Source: Endothia cerciana
Lineage: Eukaryota; Ascomycota; Sordariomycetes; Diaporthales; Cryphonectriaceae
NCBI GenBank assembly: GCA_026119935.1
Contig: JALRMH010000062.1
Span: forward strand, 62,001-126,000
Direction: 5' to 3'
DNA: 64,000 nt
Part shown: positions 36,501-48,776 of the stretch, piece after piece
Numbering within the stretch: position 1 is the stretch's first letter
How the letters are laid out: each line of letters opens with the position of its first letter
Made by a program: the position numbers and the translations under genes
The notes under the pieces: generated by a model
The model's database searches: none
Told to the model about the DNA's origin: nothing
The model's input: only the letters and a program-made list of their open reading frames with translations

Positions 36501-37629
36501 ACGTTCAGCGCGGAAAGAAGCTCTCCAAGTCCTCGCCGCCTAAGAGGAACCGCGACACGTTCAACGCACTCGCGGACACAGATGAGGAGGACACTACGGA
36601 TCTGGAGGCCTTGTACAGTGACGACGAGTCTCCCCAGCCACCATACAAGCGGGCCAACCCCCATGTGTCACGGGAATCCAGTGTCGATACCACCACCGCT
36701 CGCCAGGTCACGACGCAGCGCCCCCTGACGCCGCCCAACACCGACTTCAGACTGGGTGCACTGGACCTGACCTCTCTGCCCCGGCTTGCGCTCCCTACAT
36801 GGGCTGACGCCAGCTCAACAAAGAGGCTCGCGACTGACATCAAGCAGATGCAGAAGATCCAGGCGGGCACCCCCCTCCATGAGCTCGGGTGGTATGTGGA
36901 CTTTGAGAAGGTCGAGAACATGTTCCAGTGGATCGTCGAGCTTCACAGCTTCAGCCCGGAGCTCCCCCTGGCACAGGACATGAAGAAGGCGGGCCTGACG
37001 TCGGTCGTCCTGGAGGTCCGCTTCGGTCGCGACTATCCCTTCTCACCCCCTTTCGTCCGGGTCATCCGACCTCAATTCCTGCCATTCATGAACGGCGGCG
37101 GTAAGTAGCAGATCCTCACCCGCTGCCATCCTAGTACCTGAATATGCCCGAGCCCCTGATAATATCACCTGCGGGAGGAAAAGGGAGGGGGGGGGGGGCT
37201 GCTGTTCCGGTCCACATGCCCTCCGACCCGACCGGCTCGGGTGCTACGTGCATATTGCTTCCAGCGCCGCTCAGTCGTATAGAACCACCATCGCTAACAC
37301 GACGCGTTTTAACAGGCGGCCATGTCACACTTGGCGGGGCGATCTGCATGGAACTCCTAACCAGCAGCGGCTGGTTGCCTGCGACCTCGATGGACTCGGT
37401 CTTCTTATCAATCAGGATGGCCATCAGCTCGGTGGACCCCAGACCTGCGCGGTTGAACACCGCGTTACTAGCTCGGGGGATTGATTACTCGCCGACCGAG
37501 GCCCTGGAGGCATTCGAACGCGCGGCTGCGCGTCATGGCTGGGCGGTGCCCAGGGATGCACGCGAGACTGTGCAGCAGCTCGTCGAGACCGCACCCGCAC
37601 CGCACGCTGGTAGCTCACGGCATAAGTGA
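33597..37629 (+). CDS. PARP catalytic domain fused to a UBE2Q-like ubiquitin-conjugating domain
   Basis: Exons 33597-36023, 36173-37100 and 37316-37629 give 1,222 residues. In order there is an N-terminal region, an Asp/Glu-rich stretch at about 118-162, a possible zinc-binding segment (CLRCH then VCPDPLC) at about 438-462, and a PARP catalytic domain at about 730-880. The NAD-binding His is in FAWHGSG at about 769 and the Tyr in HGVYLSRDY. An acidic nuclear-type linker follows, then a UBC fold with the active-site Cys at about 1129 in GGAICMELL, as in UBE2Q enzymes. Where poly-ADP-ribose polymerases carry the third-triad Glu, this protein reads PHYVV, which suggests mono-ADP-ribosylation. 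PARP-UBC fusions are known in fungi, but their target is not. Intron 2 has a GCTAAC branch site. Confidence 0.94.
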
Positions 37630-38450
37630 GCTGGTGGGGTGGCAGTTCCTCCGCGTCGCTTGTGACGGATGATCGCGTCCGGACGCAATGGTGTTGAACG
37701 CTGGGGGTGGCTGTGGGGTCATGGCTGCCCACCTGACCCTTTCGTGGGCAATCGGTCAAAATACAAAGGGGCCCCACGGACACAGCCATCGACCTCGGAA
37801 CGCCGAGGGAAGCCGAGCTGCCCCGTCGAAGTACAAAGTCTGGGCTCGGGCCGAATCGCCAAGGGCAGTGGAGGATTGCTCTGCGCGGCGAGCGGTGTCA
37901 AGGGCGTCGAAGTGTGTTAATTTGTTATCTACTGGTCAAGACCGGCAGTGCTAGCTTGCTTCCTCATGAGGGCTGCGAGGCTCGGCAGGGCAAGTCAGCA
38001 GGGCGTTATTTAAGGCTGACAAGATGGCGGTGGTTTTTATTTTATTTTTTAATCATCCTTTCTGGCATCCCGTCACGGAATTCTGGCGGGGTACTTCTCG
38101 GACGATGGATTGTGGTTTCTGCTCGGTCTTGGGGATCAAGGCAAGAACTGGAAGCCTACTAAGCTTTCACGAACAGTACCAGACATCCTACTTGGTCAGC
38201 TGGCCAGACGGCATCTCGAGAGGCAACCAGAAGAGGAGACTAGCACATTGATAGGAAAAATTCACACGAATGTCAGTGATCGAGCACCCGGATTGTGAAA
38301 CTTTGTAGGTTGGCACCCATGTTGTCATGAATATCCTGTGGGAATCGTTTCTGATAAGTAGCACATGACAACCCCCCCCCCCCTCTGCCCTTCTCGGTTT
38401 CTTCTTCTTGCCCTAGATCTCTCCAGAATCCAACTCCCACACATACATCC
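37630..38450. other. Convergent intergenic region, nothing recognised
   Basis: It separates the PARP-E2 stop from the Cys-x-x-His repeat gene stop. It is somewhat AT-richer at about 38030-38360. No plausible gene. Confidence 0.5.
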
Positions 38451-39958
38451 CTAGAAGAACGGCCCTCTGAAAGGCAAACCCATCGGCCTCATCCCATCAT
38501 CAGAGTCACTACTGGACTCGCTGCTGTCATAGAACGGGAACCCAAAGAACGGCGGCGGAAAACCCACCGGCCCTGTGGGCATCGGCACACCCAGCACCGG
38601 CCCAAACGGCCCACCGGATCCCCCTCCAGCCCTCGTGTCCTTCCTCCTCCTCCTGTAGTGCCGGTCGCACATGCCGCCGCCGCCGCCGCGGCGCCGCGGC
38701 TGGTGCGTCGCCTCGGCCCAGCATCCGCGGTGGACACATCCGTGCCGCTCGCAGAAGCGCCTCGCGCCCCCGTCTCCGGCGCCCCCGCCGGCCCGGCCGG
38801 CGGTGGTGGTGGAGGAGGAGGAGGAGCGGGAGGAGGGGGGGAGGGAGGGGGCCCCATGGCCGTCGCCGCCGCCGCCGGCGACCTCGGCCCCGCACCGCCC
38901 GCCGTCGCCCTGGCACGAGTGCGCGGCGCAGAACCTGCCCGGTCCGCCAGCAGCGCCCGCCAGCAGCCCGGCCAGCCCGCGGACCCCGGCTGCCCCGGCG
39001 GCCGAGGCCACCGACAGCAGCCTCGCCTGGAGATGGCCGCCGGCGGCACCAGCATCCAGGGTGGTGGTGCTGGTGTTGGCAGGGTGGAGGAGGAGGGCGT
39101 TCCTCACCTGCTCCTGGCACAGGCCCGAGCCGCACTTGTGCGCGCCGCAGTACTGCAGGGAGTCGGGCGGGCGGGCGTTGGGGCAGGCGCGGAAGCCGCA
39201 GGCGTGGTCCTCGCAGTAGCGGGAGGCGCCGGGGGCGCCGGCGTGGAGGTCCCGGGGGAGGGGGATGCGCCTGTCGCAGGGGGTGTTGTTGAGGGTCGGG
39301 GCCTGGCAGGCCGGGAGGCGGTCTGACCGGTTCGGTCAGCGAACCTGCCCATATCTCGGGCCCGGGATGGGGGGGGGGGGAGGGAGAGGGAGAGGGAAGA
39401 GAGGATTTATGGGTGGGGAGGAGAGGGCATGTGACGGGTCACAACTCACGCCTTTCGCACTCGGGCCACCGTGTAGTCCCGTCCGGCCCCGTCTCGACGT
39501 ACACCCACTCCCGGCACCCCGCGACGACACAGTACCGGTGGTCGTCGCACCGGCTCCTCCCCGCGGCGGCGGGCCGCGGGCACCCCTCGACCACGCAGGT
39601 GTGCACCGGGCAGTGCTCGGCGCCGCGGACCCTCTGGTCCCTCCGCTCGCCGCACCCCTCGGCCCTGCACGCGTGGGCGTCACAATACCTGGGGCCGCCG
39701 CCGCCGCCGCTGCCGCAGCCCACCACCGCCTTCTCCGCCCTGCCCCTCGCGCAGCTCGGCTCGGCGCACAGGTGCCGCGCGCAGTACCTGTCGCTGGCCC
39801 CGCTGCGCTGCTCCTCGCAGCCGCCGGGCCCCCCGCCGCCGTCTGGGGCCTGGCAGTAGTGCTGCCCGCAGTGCCTCGCCGTGGCCCCGCCCTCGCGCGT
39901 GTGGCACCGCCGCCCGCACCCTGCCGCGGCGCACAGGCGGTGGTGCTCGCAGAGCCGC

Positions 39959-39989
<31 letters not shown>

Positions 39990-40779
39990 CGACCCCGGCC
40001 GTGCAGCCCCCGGCCTCGCAGGTGTGCGCCTCGCAGAAGGGCGAGGCGAGCTCCGGCGTGCGGAGCCTGTCGCACGCGGGCACGGCGCAGCGGTGGAGGG
40101 GGCAGTAGGTTCCCGAGGCGTCGGGGCGCCGGGCGGTGCATGTCGAGAAGCCGCAGCCGTCTGGGAGGGCGGTGGGTCAGTTGTGTATGAGTCCCTGGTG
40201 AAGGGGGCCGGGGTGCCGGGGCGCCGGGGACCTCAGGGAGATGGGCGTCGGCCACCGCGTGGTTAGGTGACCCCAACAGGTTGACGACGTCGGTTCTGCG
40301 GGTGGTGGGGAGAGACTCACGATCCTTGCAATACCTGTACCTCTCCGGGTTCTCCTCCTTGACGGTCCTCCAGCAGCGGCCTTCATCGCCACTCGCCGTA
40401 CATCGGGCGTCTGTCCCAGGCAGCACACATCAGCTTATTTTCCCACCACACAAACACCCCGCCCCCTCACACCACTCCCCTCCCACCTTCTTCTTCCTCC
40501 CTGCCGCCTTGACCGGGCAGCAAGGTGGGGCGACTCACGGTTGTCACAGTACATCGTCCTCCCGTTGTTCTGCGCGGAGCAGATCAGGCCCCCCGGCAGA
40601 AGCCGCGCGCAGTAGTGCTTCTGGCAGTAGGCGAGGCTGACCTCCTGCCCGTCGATCCTCGCCGTGCCGATGTCCGCCTTGCACGCGCGGCAGCGCCCGG
40701 TCTTGGGGGGGCGGGCCCGGTGGTGGTGGTGGCGGTAGTGCCGGGAGCGGTAGCCCCGTGGGTATATGAGGTCCCACAT
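38451..40779 (-). CDS. Cysteine-rich protein of 17 Cys-x-x-His repeats (uncharacterised)
   Basis: Exons on the minus strand are 40779-40539, 40410-40321, 40160-39450 and 39322-38451, giving 637 residues in one frame. The protein is a tandem array around a Y/F-C-x2-H-x-C core followed a few residues later by another Cys, with variable, often poly-Gly, spacers. I count 17 CxxH cores (such as YCQKH, YCDNH, YCPLH, FCEAH, YCARH, YCEDH, FCERH) between about residues 50 and 565. The N-terminus has an HHHH-containing basic stretch. The C-terminus is a Pro/Gly/Phe-rich tail with an acidic Ser patch. The Cys/His pattern suggests serial zinc sites. No signal peptide or membrane segment is visible. All three introns split the His codon of a CxxH core after its first base (His-81, His-111, His-348). 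A possible extra 81-base in-frame intron at 39107-39027 is not excluded. I do not recognise the family. Confidence 0.85.
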
Positions 40780-41013
40780 CCTCGTTCCTGGCCCGGGGCG
40801 TTTATGGGCGACCCCGAGGGGGGAGGGGGTTGGGCCGATTGTGATTTGCCGATTATGTGATGATTATTTTTGAAAAAATTTTTCACCTTCCTCCCTTGAT
40901 GGTGAATAGAAGAAAAGTGGCCGCTGAGCGCGTGGTGTAGGTGTCTAGCCCGCTGGCCCCGGCCGGTGTTGAGGTCTCTTGTCCGTTGTCCGTCTCCGTG
41001 TTTGCGGTAGGAG

Positions 41014-41045
<32 letters not shown>

Positions 41046-42343
41046 GGTAACGTATCCCAGAAGCTAGAAGACCGGACCGTCCCCTATTTATCCCGCCCCC
41101 TCTGTCCCCTTTCCTTTCTTTTTCCCCTGGTCAGTCTCGGACAACATCTATCGTCCCCCCCCCCCCCACACCAACCAGCAAGACACGAGATCAGATCAAC
41201 TCACTTTGAAACTCGCCCGACGGTTATGTGTAGTGTGGTCAGTCAGCGGGAGAGATCGATCGATCTCACAAGCCTTGTCGGGAAGGTTCTCCACGCCGGG
41301 GCTGGGGGGGGGGGTGTTGCGCTTGCGCGGAAGGGCAAGAAGTGCCAAACATTGGCGGTGGGAGGAAGAGCCTGATTACCCCGTCGAATGTTTGAAGGAG
41401 GAGACCGTGGGAAATGGGGGGGGGAGGGGGGAGGCGGGGCGGGGGCGGTTAACGAGCTTTGGTTAGGGTAGCACAGGGCACAGCGGGACGTTTCATATAG
41501 CGTATGCGTATGCCCTCCTTGGGATGGGGAGCTCCCCGGTGGCTGATGCCTGGAGCGGTCGGCCTGTCCGTGGTCGGTCTCCCCCATGGCTCTTGGGACG
41601 GCTGCAGGCCCCCTCTGGCTGGGACTTAATCTCATGTCGCGGGTGGCGCACTCGATCTTAGCTGTCGGGGTACAGGACTCTGCTTCCGAGGCTGCAGCGC
41701 ACCTACATACGTAGGATGTGCACCTGGAGGCCGCCGCGTGTGCTCGGCAGCCACGGGGCTCTTCAGTGAAGATACCACAACCGCTCTCCTGCCCTGGGAA
41801 GTAGACATCGCCTAGCGCTCCATGGTTATCTGCGGCGGTCCTTGATTGCAACACTGGTTGATGCGAGGTCGGGCTTTGAGGTGGCACGGGGGACGCATCA
41901 GTAACAGTCTGAGCCATTGTCTCACCGCAGGCTATGTATGCACTCTGCCTTTCGGGACGGCATCGTTTTGGACTTGTGGATGGTTAAATTGAAGTTTGTA
42001 ACGTTGTTATCCTATATAGGGCGATATTCCCCGGGAAGTGGTCATGTACCTGGTATCAAGTAAGCATCTCTACAAACAACAACGCTAGGTTGAATCACCG
42101 TGCGACCAGAGTCAGCCATAAAATCCGCGGATGGCCCAAGCTTGACTGTCTGGGAAGGCTCTCCAATCCGCCTCGTCTCATATTCATCCCATCTCCCCAT
42201 CGGCTAATAATTGCTTGTTGATTGCCATCCCATCTCATCAGCCGATCGCCCGATATGTATACCTAAGATCAGGGCCCTGTTCTGCGTACGGCGGGACAAG
42301 TGCCAAGAGCTGTAGCTCACTTGCGAACAACCGCCTGGCTTTC
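40780..42343. other. Intergenic region with GA repeat; doubtful 224-codon frame
   Basis: It holds the promoter of the Cys-x-x-His repeat gene, with a GA-rich array at 41011-41046 (232-267 bases upstream of its ATG), and the 3' flank of the Tbf1-like gene. A minus-strand frame at 41243-41917 is open for 224 codons but has no recognisable domain and runs into Pro-rich low complexity. I do not call it a gene. Confidence 0.45.
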
Positions 42344-45300
42344 CTAGGCTGAGTCAATGGCCGCTTTCAGGGCATTCGCTAGGAGCCCGTCCTCGGCAGT
42401 TCCCTTAGTCTCTGCTTCTTTCGCCGGGGTATCTGAGGTCGAAGCACGGGCCTGAGTAGGTATCGGAACCGGTGCGGGATCAGCCGTCGGGACTGGAGCT
42501 GGTGCAGGAACAGCAGCTTGAGCCGGTGCTGGCGTCGGTGCTGGTTTGGGCACTGCAGGTTGTGCAGTAGGTTGGGGTGGTTGTATGGACGGCTGCTGGA
42601 CAGGCTTCGCAGGAGCAGTTGCTGGAGCACTCGAGGTCTGCCCTGGTGGCGTCGGCATGATGGTTGGCACGCCTCTTGTGGCTGCGGTCGGGGCGGGCGA
42701 GGATCTTGATCCGGGAGCCGGTATGGACGCAGGTCGGGGTGGTGCGGTCCCGGCAGCCTGAGCCGGACGAGGAGAAGCAGAAGGTGCCGCCGGCGGTCGT
42801 GATTGTGTCTGTGGTGTAGTTGACGTAGGGGCGTTTCGCGGAGGTATAGAGGCGGATGGGCCCCCTGCCACTGGCCGCTGAGCTTGCTGGTAGGAAGTCG
42901 GGACCTGGGCGGCTGGTTGCTGCACTGGCCTTTGTTGGTATTGGGGGGCCGTTGGGGTGCCAGCTTGTTGCAGTGGTCGTTGGTAGGGCGGTGCGGGTGC
43001 TATAGGCTGATGCTGGGATTGAGGGGCCGAGGGTCTCGGCGCCGTTGGTTGTTGCGCTATATTTGTATTATGACTGATGCCACTGGCTGCCTGTTGCGCC
43101 TGTTGTGGTCGTTGCTGCTGGTATCCCTGATGGGACTGATATGACTGTTGAGGTTGGTGATGGTGAGTGTTAACGCTCACGGGCGTTGGGGGATTTGCTC
43201 CTGGCGTTGCGGACTTTGGTCGTGGTGATCTGCTCGTGGGAAGTCCGTGGGTTAGAGGTCTTGTGCTGTTCGTGGTGCTGTTCATGTAGGTCGAGGCGTA
43301 AGTGTTCGGGCCCCCCCCGGTGTGGCCGCGTGCCTGCTCCTCCGCCTCCTTCCGTGCCGCCTGGCTTGGGGCGCGAGTCTTGAGCTCGCCGGTGACGCAT
43401 TGTAGATAGTACGGCATCTCTGAATTAGTCTTGAGGAAGAACAACTTCAGGTTCCGGGCCTTGTCCTTGAGCTGCACTTGGGTTCGGTCTTTCAGGATGT
43501 CGGAGATGGTCCCGTTCTGGCCGAAAAGTTGAAGGATCTGGCTCCAGTGTGGGCCCTTGACCATGTCAAGGCCTGCCATCAGAGCCTTCTCCTCCCCCGG
43601 AGTCCAAGGTCTTCTTGTGGAGTGGAGACCCTCCCGGCGAGCGTGTGCCGATGATTTTGCGACTGCTGCTTGCCGAGCTCTTTCGTACAGGACAGAAGTT
43701 GGGAGGCTCTGACGGGGTGGAAGGGTTGTGCTTTCCGGGATCGCCGACGAGCCGTACCCGTAACCGTCGTGCCCGGTCAGCTTTTCGGTGATGAGTGACG
43801 CCAGGCCAGCACTATCGAGCCCAGCACCCGCCCCGCTACGTCTCACCTGCCCGGGAAATGCACCAGAATACTGTGACTGAACAGCGTCCATGAGCATCAG
43901 GTCTTCTTCGCCAGCCTCGTTCGGAACCTCAAAGCCATGGCTCTCGGCGTAATCCAGGATGGAGTCGAAATTCGAACGGATAAACGCACTAAGGTTATCC
44001 AGGAACGATGCGAATTGGTACTTGGCCTCGAGTGCTTCTGTCTCGGATTAGCCTCTATCCTCACAGTCCGGGCGTACGCAGCACCGCTCACTTCTCCTTT
44101 CCTTGTCGTGGCCTATGGCCTTGAGCAGGTTACGCCTGTCCGTGAATGGCTTGACGAACTCGTCTGCCGACATGGTGAGGTTCGACTCCCTCCAGTATCC
44201 CCTCAGCTTCTCTTCCAGATCCAGCGGGAAGAATTTGTCCATCAGGCTGTTCCTCGTGGACTCCTTGTCCTCCATGACATTTGCGTATGCGAGGAAGCTC
44301 TGCGTCTTCTGGTCGAGATACAGCGCAGAAATGTCGTCTGTGATCATGCCATTTTCTGATATCATGATCTTGAGAAAGTTGTCATGGGCAGTAGCCATGG
44401 TCGGCCCTCCCGGTCCATAGAAGCTTGCGCACATGCTCGCCAGATTTGCCATCTGGATCGTCTCGCGGTCGCCCGGGTCATGAATATCGAGGTCGTCGGC
44501 GCTGAGGAAAACAGTGGCGTCTGTGAATAATTTCAAGACGGCCATGAACGTCTGTCTCAGGGCCGAATACACCTTTCCGCCCTCCGTTCTGACATCTCGG
44601 ATCTGCCGGTCTGTAACCTCTGACGGCTGCTGAAAGAGCGCAAGCAGGATCTGTACGGACTGTAGGGGTCGTCAGGGCACAGCGGCCAACCCGGAGCCAG
44701 GGCTCGGTCCACTTACAAGACTTCCTAGCATTGGCAAGCCCATAGCCCGTGAAAAATACGTCGGATTCTCTATGAACTTCATCTTCTCGAGACGTCTCCG
44801 AGGGGGCGGGAGAGGTATAGACGGCATCGTGTCCATCGCGCTGTCTTCTGCCGTGCCGTCCGCGTCGTTCGCAGCTTCTGGTTCGACCGAGCCGAGAACG
44901 TTGGACAGCTGCGCGCCAAGATCCCACGCAAGTAGGCCGGTGGCCTCCGCCTCGTCGTCACCGTCGGCCTCTGCGTTCTGGTCGGCCTGCTCTTCTGGGA
45001 TGTGTTCCGTCTTCTGTCGCTTCTCGGCGCTGCCTTCCTGTCCGGCCTCCGGCGTCCTGGACCGCTTCGCCGGGGCCACGTCCGAGAGCGGAGAAATCGC
45101 CGGCGTAGGGACGGACCCCGGGAGGATTGAGGCAAGTACAGAAGCTACCATAGCCGCTGTGCCGGATGGAGTAGTCGGTGCGGTGCCAGAGGTAGACGAT
45201 GCGCCGGTGCCGTTCGTGGAGGCAGGGATGGCGATCGAGAGTGGCTGAGCCTGAAGGGCAGGTCTGGGAGGCTCCTCCGGGGGCTCCCGTGCTTCCGTCT

Positions 45301-45655
45301 TGACCTGGGCAGCCGTCGTTGACGCTGGTGCTGGAGCAGCACAAGGGACCGTATCGGACGTTGGCCTCGTGGGGACAGCGTCAAGCTCCTGTGACGCCCC
45401 TTCAGTCTTGACTGACGGAGCGGGGACATCCTTGAGACTACCTGGCTCGTTCCTGGGGGTCTCTGAGCGTTCACATTATCAGGAAATGCTTCAAGTTCCG
45501 CTACTGAGGGGGGCCACGTAGGTTTGCGACAGCAGGCATGACGGCAATTTGTCCTTCACATGCCGTCCGGCGGTGGACTGTGGTTGGGACATACCGCTTC
45601 TCTTATCTGTCGCTACGGCTGGCGCCGGCGACGCATTCTGTGGAGCGTCCGCCAT
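42344..45655 (-). CDS. TBF1: Tbf1/Taz1-like telobox Myb protein (TRF-homology plus Myb)
   Basis: Exons on the minus strand are 45655-45595, 45462-44717, 44659-44092 and 44037-42344, giving 1,022 residues. The N-terminal 230 residues are Pro/Ala/Thr rich with KRSRTPE and EKRQKTE nuclear-type basic patches. A helical TRF-homology dimerisation region lies at about 270-460 (SVQILLALFQQ through DEFVKPFTDRRNLLKAI). A telobox Myb domain lies at about 600-660, starting RRPWTPGEEKALMAGL and with VQLKDKARNLK as the DNA-recognition helix. The last 300 residues are Gln/Pro/Ala rich. Homologues bind TTAGGG repeats at telomeres (Taz1) or at promoters of ribosomal and snoRNA genes (Tbf1). Exon 1 is short (20 codons) and joins across a 132-base intron; an in-frame TAA just upstream of exon 2 rules out a start there. 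Confidence 0.92.
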
Positions 45656-48600
45656 CTCTTTGCGACATATAGAGTCATTCAGAAATCTCGCGCGGTCGGG
45701 CCTAAGGATGTCTGAGAGGAGGACTTTTGCTTCGGCGGGATGCGCCGCGAGACGTGTGTTCCAGGATCGCCAGTTGATGGCTGGGGCGGCAGAAAATACA
45801 TGCCCAGGAATTGTTCATGGGCGTCGAGAAAAAAAAAACTAGCCCCACAAGTCCTACACCGCCTGCACTTTCCAGCAGCCCTCGGATTGGATTACATAAT
45901 ACCTCGCCAATAACTAACAGTACGGACTACGTCCGTACAGAACAGGGCGATGAAGGTGCAGTTCCGGGTTCGTGATCGCCTCTTACAGCTTTTGAAAGCC
46001 ACGGCCTCGTTTCAGTTTCCTTATAAGAGAGGCATTCATAGGCAACCTGCCCAGCTCTACGTCGCCAAGGAGAAGATGGAGAGGTTCGTCTTCGGGATCC
46101 GTCATCTTGGGGAGTTCAAACCCTAACCCGAGTGAATATCATCCGATATAATAACTTGCGGGGAGTTTGGTTTGGGTCTCAGCGACTATGTCGGTGTAGT
46201 TTGGATTCACAATCTTCGGGTGTCCGTCTGTACCAAAGGTTTTTAGAATCAAAGCAGACAGATGTATGTTGAGTAGGTACAAGTGGTGTCCAAATGCCAG
46301 AGGCTGAGCGGTACTTAACACGACGAACACTTCCACCCTTTTTGGTCATGCATGCCCAATTTCCGAAGTTCCGGTTCAGACAAGGCGTGTAAGTCGACAT
46401 GGCAGATCACTCGGGAGGAGGGGCAGGTCGGTCATATTGAAGCGGTTCCGATCCAGCTCGGGGTCCAAAGTGTTCACGTCGTGCCTTGGAACTAAACTTT
46501 GACCCCCTCCCCTCCGGCGCTTATGGGTGGCTCAAGTGTTTCGTTTTCTGTCACTTTGTTTCTGCCCCTGCGATCCGGGGGCGTAAGACTGGAAGTACTT
46601 GATCGCGCCGGTCGGGTACAGAATGTCACAGAACCCCCCCCCCCCTCTTTGTTTTTTTTTCTTTTCTCCTTTTTCCCCTTCTTCTTCTTCTTTTTAAGAG
46701 TCTCGGGAAGACAGCATCAGTACGTATCGCATGACCTGAATCCGGGGTGCATATCAAGACCAGATCTGTAGCGCTAAGCCGGTGAGGCTAAGGACAGCAG
46801 CGTTAGCGTCCTGGTAGGGCAAGGTCTGACGGGCCTTTAGGTTTGTCAATCGTACGTTTGGCCACCTGCGACGGCCTCATCTTCAACACGTCGGGGAGCC
46901 GCATAAGCCGGACACAAGGAAGCCCTAGACCTCGGCCGTGTAGTGCTAACCCAGGAGGAGGCCACCGATACTGGCCATCAAAGGAGTCGGCGGAATGGGT
47001 GTATGAGGCCCAGAGGATTCGGATCCGCAGGCGCTGCGGCTCGCGGTGGGTTTTGTTGTGCATCTGTTCCAAGCCCGCCAAGGCCGATCTGGATTGTGAA
47101 TTCCAACTTTTTCTTCCCATTCCCGCCCGGCTTGACACGGGCTGTTGAGGACCCCGTGGGGCCCCCCTGCCGGGGCTGGCGCCTCGCTAGTCATTCTCCC
47201 GAGATAAATGTTCCCGAGGGGGCACAAGTGTCCGAAGATAGGGGTAACAGCCAGCAAGCAGGCCTCGAATTGAGGCGATCGAGTCCTCTTTATATGTACA
47301 AGGAGATTTGAAATAATAATAGACTTTTGCAGTTTGATAGTGTGCCGCCGGTCACACCGTCTTCTAATTATCATCATGCCTGTATGTAGACCATGGTTGT
47401 CCATCCTGGCAATGTTGGGGTAGGACGGCGGGGCTCTAGTTGCCAGCTGAGAATGCGGGGTGCAAGCGTCAGACGTGGAGAGTCCTTGTGGTAACTATGG
47501 TAGTAGTATCTTGGTATCTGCGCACCTACAGCAAGCAGCCTACTATAGTAGGTCTTCAGTAAACATATCTCCGCGGTCAGATGTCTCGTGCCCTGTTGTG
47601 GGGATTGCATATGTAGATCTTATGAGGCTTGTCCTGACAGACGTGCACCGTCAAGATCATCATCATCTGGACTCGTGGCGATGAGGGGTTGGAGGGTATC
47701 CTACAGAGGAGGGGCGTGACATCAGCGATCAGTACGCGGTTCCCACGGTCCTCGTGACCTCATCCCAACTGAACGAGGGAGGGGGGGAGGGGCAAACATC
47801 ACCTCACCTCAGGAAAAGGATTGGGAGGCCGACATTCCTCGGCCCAAAGGAGAGCGGATCACTCGTCACGAACATAAGCCCCCCCCCACCCCCCCAGGCG
47901 GTGGGTTGGAAGAAAGATGTTGCGTGTTTGTAATCCGAGAACGGTCCTGGGTGCTGGGAGGGGGGGCCCGGGTGGTAGCGATGCCGGGGTACCTCGAGTG
48001 TGGGGTTGCCCCATCTGGGGTCGACTATGCGCCGGGATGTCCCCCACTGCATCCTCGAACCCCAACCTTTCCCGCCAAACCCCCCCCCCCCCCCAAATCC
48101 CCCCAAATCTCAAGTCGCCAGGAGAGGACGCCCTCATGTCCCAGGCCGTGTCGAGGCAGGGAGGACGGCCGGGTCGAGACCGGTCGCCGTGTCCCTGCAG
48201 CTGGGGAACTGGTGTGTTTCTCAGGGAGTCAGATACGTACTGACCGGACTTAACTGCACCCCCGGGTCTTGTAGTGGGTGGCGCCCGCCTGCATTTGCGC
48301 ATCTCCTGGGAGCGGATCCGAACTCTAGCTTCGACGCCGGGCGTGTATCAGCGTGCTGTACGTACTATGTACTGCGCCAGACCTTGCGGCCAGGGGGGAC
48401 CTCTCGAGGGAGCTCCCCTGGTCCTCCTCACGCCCCATGCCCACCACCCTGTGCACCTGTCGGAACCCCGCTCTGGGGATTGACTGGCTGACTTACCCAT
48501 GACGATGTCCCTCCGGAACCCTCGCCACCCACCACCGCCTCGAATGGTGCACTTACTATTTGACCCGTCTGCCGCCTGCCTCGTCTCCCTCACCCGTCGT

Positions 48601-48776
48601 CCTTCTTCTCACCTCCCAACTCCCATGCCCCCTCGCCCCCCCTTTGATACCCAATCCCCAATCCCCAATTCCCCCCCGGCGTACCTTCTTCCTCCTGAGC
48701 TGAACGGCAGTGCCAGAACTGAAGGAGGACTCCCGAGACCCACGACGAGCATCACATACTCATCTTATCAGTCACC
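45656..48776. other. Divergent intergenic region, no supportable gene
   Basis: Three kilobases between the Tbf1-like gene (minus) and aldehyde dehydrogenase (plus). It has C- and T-rich runs at about 46635-46695 and 48077-48095. I see no family resemblance in any frame. The last 300 bases are pyrimidine-rich and probably contain the aldehyde dehydrogenase promoter and leader. Confidence 0.5.

Noticed and set aside
39265..40266. 333-codon plus-strand Ala/Pro/Gly-rich frame
   Set aside because: Opposite strand of the Cys-x-x-His repeat gene; low complexity and no motif.
41243..41917. 224-codon minus-strand frame with several Cys
   Set aside because: Considered as a small Cys-rich gene, but the Cys spacing is irregular and the second half is Pro/Ser low complexity.
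44165..44190. tRNA B-box-like GGTTCGACTCC
   Set aside because: It lies inside the coding exon of the Tbf1-like gene and has no matching A box or cloverleaf.
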